A stretch of 24,222 bases of DNA, taken from contig CAKTWK010000033.1 of NCBI GenBank assembly GCA_934630735.1, positions 1 to 24,222 of the forward strand, written 5' to 3'. This DNA is from an uncultured Collinsella sp. GTDB lineage: Bacteria > Actinomycetota > Coriobacteriia > Coriobacteriales > Coriobacteriaceae. Positions within the stretch are counted from its first letter, which is position 1. Every line of letters begins with the position of its first letter. Position numbers and translations under genes: made by a program. Positions 18,023-24,222 of this stretch are shown here, piece by piece. Under the pieces are notes generated by a model that saw nothing but the letters and a program-made list of their open reading frames with translations, ran no database searches and had not been told where the DNA came from.

Positions 18023-18032
18023 GTTGCGCAAC
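18023..18032. promoter_or_regulatory. GTTGCGCAAC palindrome, copy 2
   Basis: It is extended to TGTTGCGCAACAACTTT, a 17-bp sequence shared exactly with copy 4. It lies 71 bp before the plus-strand zinc-ribbon gene. A possible promoter follows directly (TTGTCC, 16 bp, TAGATT at about 18037-18064), so a bound protein would cover or touch the -35 region. Confidence 0.55.
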
Positions 18033-18102
18033 AACTTTGTCCCATACCGCAGGTACCATAGATTCGAACCTAAGAAACACCTAAAAGAAGGGAGCTCACC
18101 TT

Positions 18103-20562
18103 ATGTTTTGCACGCAATGCGGAACGAAGCTGCCTGACGACGCGCGCTTTTGCACCAATTGCGGAGCGTCCGTAGCGCCCAAGACAGCAGCCCAGGCTCC
18201 GACGCCCGCCGAGACACAGGCTGCTGAACCTGCACCCGCCGAGGCGCCCGCCGTTGATCCGAGCGAGACCGTCGTTACGCTCGATGCCGTTGAGCCGACG
18301 TCCGAGCCCGCACCTGCACCCGAGACCGTCACCGACCCCGGCGAGACGGTCGTCACGCTGGACGCTGTCGATGCAGATCCCGGCGAGACCGTGGTGACCC
18401 TCGACGCCGTCGAGCCCTCGGCCAATGCCGAAGCCGAAGCATCTACCCCGGCGCCCGTCGACCCGGGCGAGACCGTCGTCACACTCGACGCCGCCGACCC
18501 GGAGTCGGACGCCCCGACAGACACCGCCGAGCCTCAAGCCGATCAGACCGACCCCGGTGAGACGGTCGTCACGCTCGATGCCGTTGAGCCCACGACTGAG
18601 CCCGCGGCCGAGCAGGCTGCCAATGCCGAGTCCGCAACCGACCCCGAGCCGGCCGCCGAGTCCGTCGTCATCGACGACGCCGCGCCCGTTGACGCCGCCG
18701 AGGCCAACGAGATCTTCGAGACCGACGACAACGCAGCCGTCGCCGTCGCCTTCCCCGGCGACGATGCAGCCGAGCCCGCGGCCGTCGCCGACGACCCCAC
18801 CACGCTCGTCAACGTCAACGACGACCCCACTACCATTGCCGAGTTCGACGAGGATGCCCAGGCGACCGCCGAGGCCATGGAGTCGCTCGGCGTGGCACAA
18901 CCCACGGCCGGCGCCACCGTCGTCGACCTGCCGCAGCAGCAGTTGACCGACACCACCATGCAGGCGGCGCCCATTCCGCAGCCGCAGCCACAACCGCAGA
19001 TGCCCATGCCCCAGCAGCCGCAGCAAAAGAAGCGCCGCTGGCCGGTCTTCGCGGGCCTTGGCCTGGTCGCCGCTGGCGCCGCCGTGGCAGCCATCCTGCT
19101 GCTCACGCCCAACGCCAACGCCGTCGAGATCACCTCGGGCAGCCAGGACGCCGTCGTGTGCACCGTCGACACCAAGGTCCTGCCCAAAAAGAAGGACCGC
19201 GTGATCCACAGCTACACTGCGACCCTTACGCCCAAGAATGGCGGCAAGAGCTACAAGATCAAGGTCAAGGGCGACGACGGCTTTACGATCGGCGACTTTG
19301 GCAAGGTCAAGCCCGGCGACTACAGCTGCAAGATCGAGGACACCAAGGGCAATACGGTCCAAAACTTCAACACCACCGTGGTCAAGAAGGACGACACCAG
19401 CGCCGAGAAGCCTGCCGAGAGCGTGACCGTCAACACCCCCAAGAAGGACGACGACGCCTCTACCAGCACGGACAACAGTAATTCCTCGGACACGACCTCC
19501 AAGGACGACGCCAGCAGCGACGACACCAGCAAGGACGACTCCACGACCGAGGACGATTCGAGCACGTCGAGCGACAGCACGAGTAGCTCCAAGCCCAGCA
19601 AGTCCAACAAGAAGACCGACACGTCCAAGGACACCACGAACACCACCGCGCCCGCCACGATTGACGACGCGACGTACAAGGCGGCCTGCACGGCTTACAA
19701 GAGCAAGCTCAACAGCCTGATCAAAAAGTACGGCGAGCCCGAGCTTGTCTCGACCGGCACGAGCGACTACCAGATCAGCGGCGTCCAGTTTGCCCAGCTC
19801 GTCGACTTTAACGGCGACGGACTCGAGGAACTCGTGACCGTCCACTCCAAGACCAAGGCAAAGTCCTTCAACAAGAAGACGCGCCTTTCGAACGGCGACT
19901 ACGTCCTCGACGTGTGGGGCTACAACGGCAAGAAGGTCGTCAATCTCTACAGCGGCTCTCCGGAGGCGTCCAACGGCGGCTATGTCTTTGTGACCTTTAA
20001 GACCATGATCGGCGACTCGAGCAATCACGTGTATCTGACCCAGCTCATGTCCGACGACACGGCCGTGCTCGTTGACGACGATGCCGAGTACAAGTATTTC
20101 ACCTACGACGGCACTGAGTTTAAGGCCGCCGAGGGCGAGCTCCACGGCGACAACTTCAACTACCAGAGCGCTTTCCTCATCAAGGGCTACAGCGACAACC
20201 TGGAGGACCAGGACGCCTCTGCCCCGGAGGGCGCCATCGACACCTCCAAGCTCAACCTCAACAACACGGTCGATACCGTCGAGCAAACGCTCACGACGCT
20301 CACCACCAAGATCAGCGGCACCGATACCGATACCGATGCGAGCGATAGCAAGTCGACCGACTCGTCCAGCAGCAAGTCGAGCTCCAGCAAAAAGTCGAGC
20401 AAGTCGAGCAGCTCCAGCAAGTCGTCCAGCTACGACGACTCCGACGATGACTACGACTCCGACTACGACGACAGCTACGACGATTCCAGCGACTACGACG
20501 ATAGCTACGACGACTCCTCGGACTCCGTACCGCCCACCGAGTTCACCGACGTCGACGAGTAG
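18103..20562 (+). CDS. Zinc-ribbon membrane protein with five GETVVTLD repeats and acidic Ser/Asp/Tyr tail
   Basis: This 819-residue protein has no recognised family beyond its ribbon. A zinc ribbon (C3, C6, C17, C20) is followed by an Ala/Pro/Glu-rich region with five near-identical repeats D-P-[GS]-E-T-V-V-T-L-D-A starting at residues 52, 78, 92, 120 and 150, then two DDPTT motifs near 230-246. After a Gln/Pro stretch and KKRRW comes one membrane segment (313-333), so the repeats should be cytoplasmic. Outside are an Ig-like domain (about 340-430), a Ser/Thr/Asp linker, and a domain (about 520-720) with a calcium-type loop DFNGDGLEE. A Ser/Lys tract and a D-Y-D-S repeat tail end it. ATG 18103 follows AAGGGAG. 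The repeats resemble phospho-threonine sites read by FHA domains; that role is inferred. Confidence 0.85.
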   Translation: MFCTQCGTKLPDDARFCTNCGASVAPKTAAQAPTPAETQAAEPAPAEAPAVDPSETVVTLDAVEPTSEPAPAPETVTDPGETVVTLDAVDADPGETVVTLDAVEPSANAEAEASTPAPVDPGETVVTLDAADPESDAPTDTAEPQADQTDPGETVVTLDAVEPTTEPAAEQAANAESATDPEPAAESVVIDDAAPVDAAEANEIFETDDNAAVAVAFPGDDAAEPAAVADDPTTLVNVNDDPTTIAEFDEDAQATAEAMESLGVAQPTAGATVVDLPQQQLTDTTMQAAPIPQPQPQPQMPMPQQPQQKKRRWPVFAGLGLVAAGAAVAAILLLTPNANAVEITSGSQDAVVCTVDTKVLPKKKDRVIHSYTATLTPKNGGKSYKIKVKGDDGFTIGDFGKVKPGDYSCKIEDTKGNTVQNFNTTVVKKDDTSAEKPAESVTVNTPKKDDDASTSTDNSNSSDTTSKDDASSDDTSKDDSTTEDDSSTSSDSTSSSKPSKSNKKTDTSKDTTNTTAPATIDDATYKAACTAYKSKLNSLIKKYGEPELVSTGTSDYQISGVQFAQLVDFNGDGLEELVTVHSKTKAKSFNKKTRLSNGDYVLDVWGYNGKKVVNLYSGSPEASNGGYVFVTFKTMIGDSSNHVYLTQLMSDDTAVLVDDDAEYKYFTYDGTEFKAAEGELHGDNFNYQSAFLIKGYSDNLEDQDASAPEGAIDTSKLNLNNTVDTVEQTLTTLTTKISGTDTDTDASDSKSTDSSSSKSSSSKKSSKSSSSSKSSSYDDSDDDYDSDYDDSYDDSSDYDDSYDDSSDSVPPTEFTDVDE

Positions 20563-20592
20563 CGCCGAGCGCCACAGCCCCATTGCACAAGA

Positions 20593-20627
20593 AAGTGCCC
20601 CGTTTCCACCAGGGAAACGGGGCACTT
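20593..20627. terminator. Bidirectional terminator between two zinc-ribbon genes
   Basis: AAGTGCCCCGTTTCC and GGAAACGGGGCACTT form a perfect 15-bp stem with a 5-nt loop. It is followed by TCCTTGT on the plus strand and TCTTGTG on the minus strand, so it can serve both convergent genes. Confidence 0.85.
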
Positions 20628-20641
20628 CCTTGTAAGCGAAA

Positions 20642-21856
20642 CTATTTAATGTAGATCGAATCGACGATGTACTCCCAATCAGAGTCGCCCGAAAGCGAAT
20701 CGTACGATCCGAGCCACAGATCGGTCGATTTACCCACGTTGTTCGTCTTCCCGATCGTGTTAAACCCCGAGCTGAAGTGGTTGGAGATCATCAGCGTTCC
20801 CACCGTGTAGCCATCGTGAACAATCGTGTAATCGACCCACAAACCGTTCTTGACGCCGCTGTACGTGCCCTGTGAGGTCTTTACGTCCCAGTCGCTCCCC
20901 CAGTCCTCGGGGACTTCGAACGTAAACACGTCGCCGTCGTAGGTGCGGCTCTTGCGGCTCGCCTCCGAGACGGCCGCGTTATAGCTCGCGACCGCACCGT
21001 TACGCGCCGAAGAAGCCAGGCCCGCCAGACGGTCGGCCTCGTCCTTGTCGTCACAGCCACCCTGGCGCGCGTAATTCTGCGCCATGGTGATCTCGCCAGC
21101 CTCGACGTCCACGGCATTGATCGGATCGCCGAGCTCAAACTTGGCATTCTCGCGCAGGTCGAGCTTCTCGCCCTTCTTGAGCGCGTCGCCCAGCTTAATG
21201 CTCACCGAAACGTTGGGTACGTCCCAAATCTCGCCATCGGCACCCAAGGGCGACGCGGCCACTGCAAGGCTGTAGTTGCCCTGCATGAGCTTGATGCCGT
21301 TGCCGTCGCTATCGACATAAAAGACCGTATCCACGTCCTTGCCGTCGACGTCGGTTCCCGTCGCGTGCACTGGCAGCTTGGTGGCGCCGGTATCGGTATC
21401 CCACTGCATGCCGGTCGCCGTGATGCGCACCGGGTGCTTGGAGTGTTTGACGGCCTCTTCTTCCTTCTTCTTTTCGATGCGCTCAATCTCGGCCTGCTGT
21501 GGGCGATACACGCCAAAGTAGTAGCCGGCGCCGCCACCCGCAAGGATAGCCACCAGTACACCAACCGTAATCAGCGCAGCCTTCTTGCCGTTCTTCTTGG
21601 GCCGCTGCGGACCAGGACCGCCTGCACCCATGTCGCAGACCCCCGGCACGTCGACCGGCGGCATATAGGGCGGCAAGTCGCTGGCGCCCGTTACAGAAGC
21701 AGGCTGCCCATAGCCCTGCTGCGCCTGACCGGGCTGCTGGTACGTCGGCTGTGCCGGAGCAGCATCAGCGGGCCCAAACTCCTCCATAGAGGCGCCGCAG
21801 CTGGTGCAAAAGTGCTGGCCATCGGGCACGTACGAACCGCATTTAGTGCAAAACAT
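20642..21856 (-). CDS. Zinc-ribbon single-span membrane protein
   Basis: This 404-residue protein has unknown function. The zinc ribbon (C3, C6, C17, C20: MFCTKCG, FCTSCG) leads to a Pro/Gln/Gly/Tyr-rich stretch, a Lys patch and one membrane segment at 93-116. A short charged helix rich in Glu and Lys (about 120-140) follows, then a beta-rich extracytoplasmic region with DVDTVFYVDSDGNG and, toward the C-terminus, a domain beginning near GDVFTFEVPEDW that ends in YIVDSIYIK. The last part recalls small secreted lipoprotein-like domains, but I cannot name one. Start 21856 follows AAGGGAG; the frame is open 26 codons upstream without a site. A GTTGCGCAAC palindrome lies 60 bp upstream. It converges on the 819-residue gene and shares its terminator. 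Confidence 0.82.
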   Translation of the reverse strand: MFCTKCGSYVPDGQHFCTSCGASMEEFGPADAAPAQPTYQQPGQAQQGYGQPASVTGASDLPPYMPPVDVPGVCDMGAGGPGPQRPKKNGKKAALITVGVLVAILAGGGAGYYFGVYRPQQAEIERIEKKKEEEAVKHSKHPVRITATGMQWDTDTGATKLPVHATGTDVDGKDVDTVFYVDSDGNGIKLMQGNYSLAVAASPLGADGEIWDVPNVSVSIKLGDALKKGEKLDLRENAKFELGDPINAVDVEAGEITMAQNYARQGGCDDKDEADRLAGLASSARNGAVASYNAAVSEASRKSRTYDGDVFTFEVPEDWGSDWDVKTSQGTYSGVKNGLWVDYTIVHDGYTVGTLMISNHFSSGFNTIGKTNNVGKSTDLWLGSYDSLSGDSDWEYIVDSIYIK

Positions 21857-21915
21857 AAGGTTCTCCCTTACAACAATTCCGTTACTCAGAGTGTAACCCG
21901 CGCTCCGCCAACAAC

Positions 21916-21925
21916 GTTGCGCAAC
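21916..21925. promoter_or_regulatory. GTTGCGCAAC palindrome, copy 3
   Basis: Read toward the minus-strand gene it is ATTGTTGCGCAACG, the same 14 bp as copy 1. It lies 60 bp before the start codon, the closest of the four, and close to the terminator of the next gene. Confidence 0.55.
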
Positions 21926-21945
21926 AATTGCCACCTCATAGCAAA

Positions 21946-21972
21946 AGGCCCCGCGGAAGATCCGCAGGGCCT
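21946..21972 (-). terminator. Terminator of the four-span zinc-ribbon gene
   Basis: AGGCCCTGCGG and CCGCGGGGCCT (minus strand) form an 11-bp stem with one mismatch and a 5-nt loop, followed by TTTT. It lies about 60 bp past the stop at 22031. Confidence 0.85.
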
Positions 21973-22030
21973 ACGATAGTCTCCTGTAAACGGGGCCGAG
22001 TCTAGCCCGCCAGCAGGCGTATCGACGTTA

Positions 22031-22933
22031 TTAGTTCTCCTTGAGGACAAAGGAGCATACCAGACCGGCAGCCGAGAAGATGAGCGTGAGGATGGCACCA
22101 AATGCAGGCTGGATAAACGGCTTGATGGACGCGATGATTCCGGCAGTGCTGCTGCTACCCATCGAGGTAAAAGCCGAAACCAGGTTGCTCTCGACCTGAC
22201 CGTTAACGACAAAGGACGCGATCACGCAGATCAGCGAAATGGCGGCAGTGGCGCCAAAAGCGGCAATCAGAACGACGTCGTTCTTCTTGACAAACTTGAG
22301 GACGACGCCGGCAATCAGTGCAGCCAGGCAGGCAACCCACAGCACAAAGAAGATGGTGAGGACGTTGGCCGCCAGGTTAATGGAGCCCACAGCGCTCTGA
22401 GCCTGCTGCAGTGCCGGAAGATCGGCATAGCTCGACATCTGCGAAATATAGGTATTGGCCGCCGATGCGATACCACGCAGGCTACCGGAAAGGCTAAAGA
22501 CGTGCGGCATATCGAACGAGGTGTTGATGAATGCCTTGAAGGCGCCGCCCAGCTGCTGCTCGATCATAGCGGTGCTCGAACCGCTCGCAGACTGCTGCAG
22601 GGCATAGTCGAGGCCCTTGTCGGCAAACGGCAGCGAGACCCACGGCTGGAACATGCAGACGAACGATGCCACGGCGCCGCCAAGCATGGCGAGGGAGCGC
22701 TTGCCAAAGCCCGTGGCCGCCGACAGTGTACCCTGGAAGTTGGAACCGGAGTTGCCAAACCCATGATGCGCGGCGGGTGCAGGCGCGGGCGCGGCAAAGG
22801 GCTGCTGCGGAGCCGGAGCCTGGCGGGCAGGAGCCGCCTGAGGCGTAGAAGAAGCACCAACCATGGACTGACCGCAGTTACCGCAGAAGACGGCGCCATC
22901 GGGCTGCTGGGAACCACAGTGAGGACAGAACAT
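22031..22933 (-). CDS. Zinc-ribbon protein with four predicted membrane spans
   Basis: This 300-residue protein has unknown function. The zinc ribbon (C3, C6, C17, C20: MFCPHCG, FCGNCG) is followed by an Ala/Pro/Gln-rich linker and four hydrophobic segments near 80-100, 190-213, 220-243 and 277-297. Between the first and second lies a loop of about 90 mostly polar residues, presumably outside the cell. The layout resembles small membrane proteins often encoded near FHA and zinc-ribbon genes in Gram-positive bacteria, without a known activity. Start 22933 follows AAGGGGAA; the frame is open 41 codons upstream but crosses the probable promoter. It has its own terminator, and a GTTGCGCAAC palindrome lies 97 bp upstream. 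Confidence 0.8.
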   Translation of the reverse strand: MFCPHCGSQQPDGAVFCGNCGQSMVGASSTPQAAPARQAPAPQQPFAAPAPAPAAHHGFGNSGSNFQGTLSAATGFGKRSLAMLGGAVASFVCMFQPWVSLPFADKGLDYALQQSASGSSTAMIEQQLGGAFKAFINTSFDMPHVFSLSGSLRGIASAANTYISQMSSYADLPALQQAQSAVGSINLAANVLTIFFVLWVACLAALIAGVVLKFVKKNDVVLIAAFGATAAISLICVIASFVVNGQVESNLVSAFTSMGSSSTAGIIASIKPFIQPAFGAILTLIFSAAGLVCSFVLKEN

Positions 22934-23029
22934 TTCATTCCCCTTTCTTAAGGGAGCGGCCGGGCTCGATACCGCGTCCGCTCGTTCACCTTTGACAGTT
23001 AGAATCATCCGTCCAAAAATTCGAAAGTT

Positions 23030-23039
23030 GTTGCGCAAC
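23030..23039. promoter_or_regulatory. GTTGCGCAAC palindrome, copy 4
   Basis: Read toward the minus-strand gene it is TGTTGCGCAACAACTTT, the same 17 bp as copy 2. It lies 97 bp before the start codon and directly after the terminator of the FHA gene. Confidence 0.55.
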
Positions 23040-23045
23040 ATGGAA

Positions 23046-23076
23046 AGCGACGGCAAGTTTTTTACCTGCCGTCGCT
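23046..23076 (-). terminator. Terminator of the FHA gene
   Basis: AGCGACGGCA and TGCCGTCGCT form a perfect 10-bp stem. The minus-strand tail is TTTCC, a short T tract. It lies 37 bp after the stop of the FHA gene. Confidence 0.75.
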
Positions 23077-23113
23077 CGTCTACAACGTTTTGCCTGGTAC
23101 AGACCGTTATCTG

Positions 23114-24016
23114 TTAACGAATCTCGACCGTAAAGACCTCATTGCCCATCTTGAGCTTATCACCGTTCTTGAGCTTGACGAGCTCGCCGGGCTCCAGACG
23201 GTTGCCGTTGATGCACGTGCCGTTGGTAGAGTTCTTGTCCTCCACGGCAAAGCATTGGCCCGTATAGCGCACCAGCAAGTGCACGCGCGAAATAGCCGTG
23301 TTGCCCTCGATGCGGACATTTGCCGCCGATCCCTTGCCCACCGTGGCGGGGAACTCGGTAATGTCATAGCGGGTTCCGCGCTCGCGGATCAGTGCCATAC
23401 GCGGGCCATAGGCAGAACGCGGCACATCGGAGGCGATGCGGGGCAGCTCCGAGGACGACGGATGATCCGAGGATGCCATGAGATCGTCGAGCACCGTCAC
23501 GCCCGTGCTGGGACGGTTGTAGACCGCATTGGGCTGGTTGTAGCCGGCAGCCGGCTGGTTAGCGCCAGCCGCGGGGCCACGAGGGATCACCACGTTACCG
23601 TTGGCACCGGCAGGAGCGGCCGTAGGGGCGGCGGCAGGATGCGAGCCGGGACGCACGGCAGGGCCGGCGTCCGGGATGTTGGACGGACGGTTGTGCGAAG
23701 TACGGGCGGGACGCTGCACCGGCTGCTGAGGAGCCATACCGGCAGCAGGACGACCAGCCTGCGGCATCTGGGGCTGTGCCATGGGTGCCACGCCAGGGCG
23801 AGCCGTCTGCGGCATCGGAGCCGCAGCGGGGCGCTGAGCGCCCATACCCATCTGCGCACCAGGCGCCTGCACGGGGCGCTGCTGCTGAGCAGGAGTACGA
23901 AGCGTGGCCGCGGCGGCAGAGGCGCCACCGGGCATGTACTTGGCAAGCTCAGAGCCGCACTTTAAGCAAAACTTGCTGGTATTGGGGTTGTTGTATCCGC
24001 AGTGACCACAAAACAT
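23114..24016 (-). CDS. Zinc-ribbon and FHA domain protein
   Basis: This is a 300-residue protein without membrane segments. A zinc ribbon (C3, C6, C17, C20: MFCGHCG, FCLKCG) is followed by about 140 residues rich in Pro, Ala, Gln and Met, probably disordered, and a C-terminal FHA domain at about 207-300. The FHA hallmarks are present: G227, S243-R244-x-H246, N265-G266 and N270-G271. FHA domains bind phosphothreonine, so a Ser/Thr kinase is expected nearby; none is in the window. Just before the domain is TGVTVLDD (171-178), which resembles the GETVVTLD repeats of the 819-residue neighbour and could be a phosphorylated self-docking site as in GarA/OdhI; this is inference. ATG 24016 follows AAAGGA and lies 27 bp after the preceding gene, so the two are probably cotranscribed. 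Confidence 0.9.
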   Translation of the reverse strand: MFCGHCGYNNPNTSKFCLKCGSELAKYMPGGASAAAATLRTPAQQQRPVQAPGAQMGMGAQRPAAAPMPQTARPGVAPMAQPQMPQAGRPAAGMAPQQPVQRPARTSHNRPSNIPDAGPAVRPGSHPAAAPTAAPAGANGNVVIPRGPAAGANQPAAGYNQPNAVYNRPSTGVTVLDDLMASSDHPSSSELPRIASDVPRSAYGPRMALIRERGTRYDITEFPATVGKGSAANVRIEGNTAISRVHLLVRYTGQCFAVEDKNSTNGTCINGNRLEPGELVKLKNGDKLKMGNEVFTVEIR

Positions 24017-24043
24017 GATGGGTCCTTTCCGGCGCCAGGCGCC

Positions 24044-24222
24044 TTATTGTGCGATCTTGACGAGCTTGGGGTTCTCGGCCGAGGTGTCGAGCGCCCAAAG
24101 CGTAGAAGACTTGCCACTATTATCTGCCACAAAGAGCGTCGTGCCGTTGAGCCACAACGCCGAGGTTGAAGGATCGAGGTCGAGTCCGGCCTTGTCGGCA
24201 ACCTTGTCGTAGTCACTCGAAA
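24044..24222 (-). CDS. C-terminal end of an unrecognised protein (start outside window)
   Basis: The frame is open from the right edge to a TAA at 24044-24046, giving 59 codons with no internal start. The translation contains STSALWLNGTTLFVADNSGK, then STLWALDTS and a final KLVKIAQ. The aromatic, Gly/Asp-turn pattern (LFVADN, LWALD) would fit the last blade of a beta-propeller or another beta-rich extracytoplasmic domain, but the piece is too short to name. It ends 27 bp before the FHA gene and probably belongs to the same operon. Confidence 0.65.
   Translation of the reverse strand, partial: SSDYDKVADKAGLDLDPSTSALWLNGTTLFVADNSGKSSTLWALDTSAENPKLVKIAQ

Noticed and set aside
18070..20625. Long open frame (851 codons) on the minus strand opposite the 819-residue gene
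   Set aside because: Its composition (Val/Gly/Leu-rich without domains) is the mirror of biased codons in the real gene, which has a ribosome site, zinc ribbon and membrane segment.

Overview
The window looks like chromosome from a GC-rich gut actinobacterium of the class Coriobacteriia, most likely Collinsella or a close relative. This is inferred from gene content and style: an [FeFe]-hydrogenase next to a GltD-like flavoprotein, an alpha-glucoside PTS with a GH4 phospho-glucosidase, many small zinc-ribbon membrane proteins and codon use rich in G and C. No rRNA, tRNA or CRISPR array is visible, and I could run no database search.

Layout. (1) 1-1992: the 3' end of a ygiQ-type radical SAM gene on +, meeting tail to tail a minus-strand pair made of a lone RelB/DinJ-type antitoxin and a CPBP membrane protease. 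(2) 1993-8068: a tight four-gene minus-strand operon. It encodes a NuoF-fragment/GltD-like oxidoreductase, a four-cluster [FeFe]-hydrogenase, a lipoprotein substrate-binding protein and a fused permease-ATPase ABC transporter. (3) 8255-12977: a minus-strand alpha-glucoside operon with EIIA(Glc), a LicT-type antiterminator, EIICB and GH4 6-phospho-alpha-glucosidase. Its leader can fold as a candidate antiterminator/terminator switch. (4) 13060-15732: a 126-bp inverted-repeat element and a DEAD-box RNA helicase with a very long Arg/Gly-rich tail and a long 5' leader. (5) 15810-24222: a cluster of five proteins, each starting with a four-cysteine zinc ribbon. Four are membrane proteins and one carries an FHA domain. 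A partial gene follows at the right edge.

The least familiar part is region 5. The first zinc-ribbon gene is flanked by two arrays, each of four 57-bp hairpin units with a period of about 80 bp. Each of the four zinc-ribbon genes whose upstream region is visible has one copy of the palindrome GTTGCGCAAC 60-103 bp before its start, and I found no copy elsewhere in the window. The largest of these proteins has five near-identical 12-residue GETVVTLD repeats on its predicted cytoplasmic side, and a neighbour has a phosphothreonine-binding FHA domain. Together these suggest a co-regulated envelope-signalling module, possibly driven by Ser/Thr phosphorylation. That function is inference; the repeats, palindromes and domains are seen directly.
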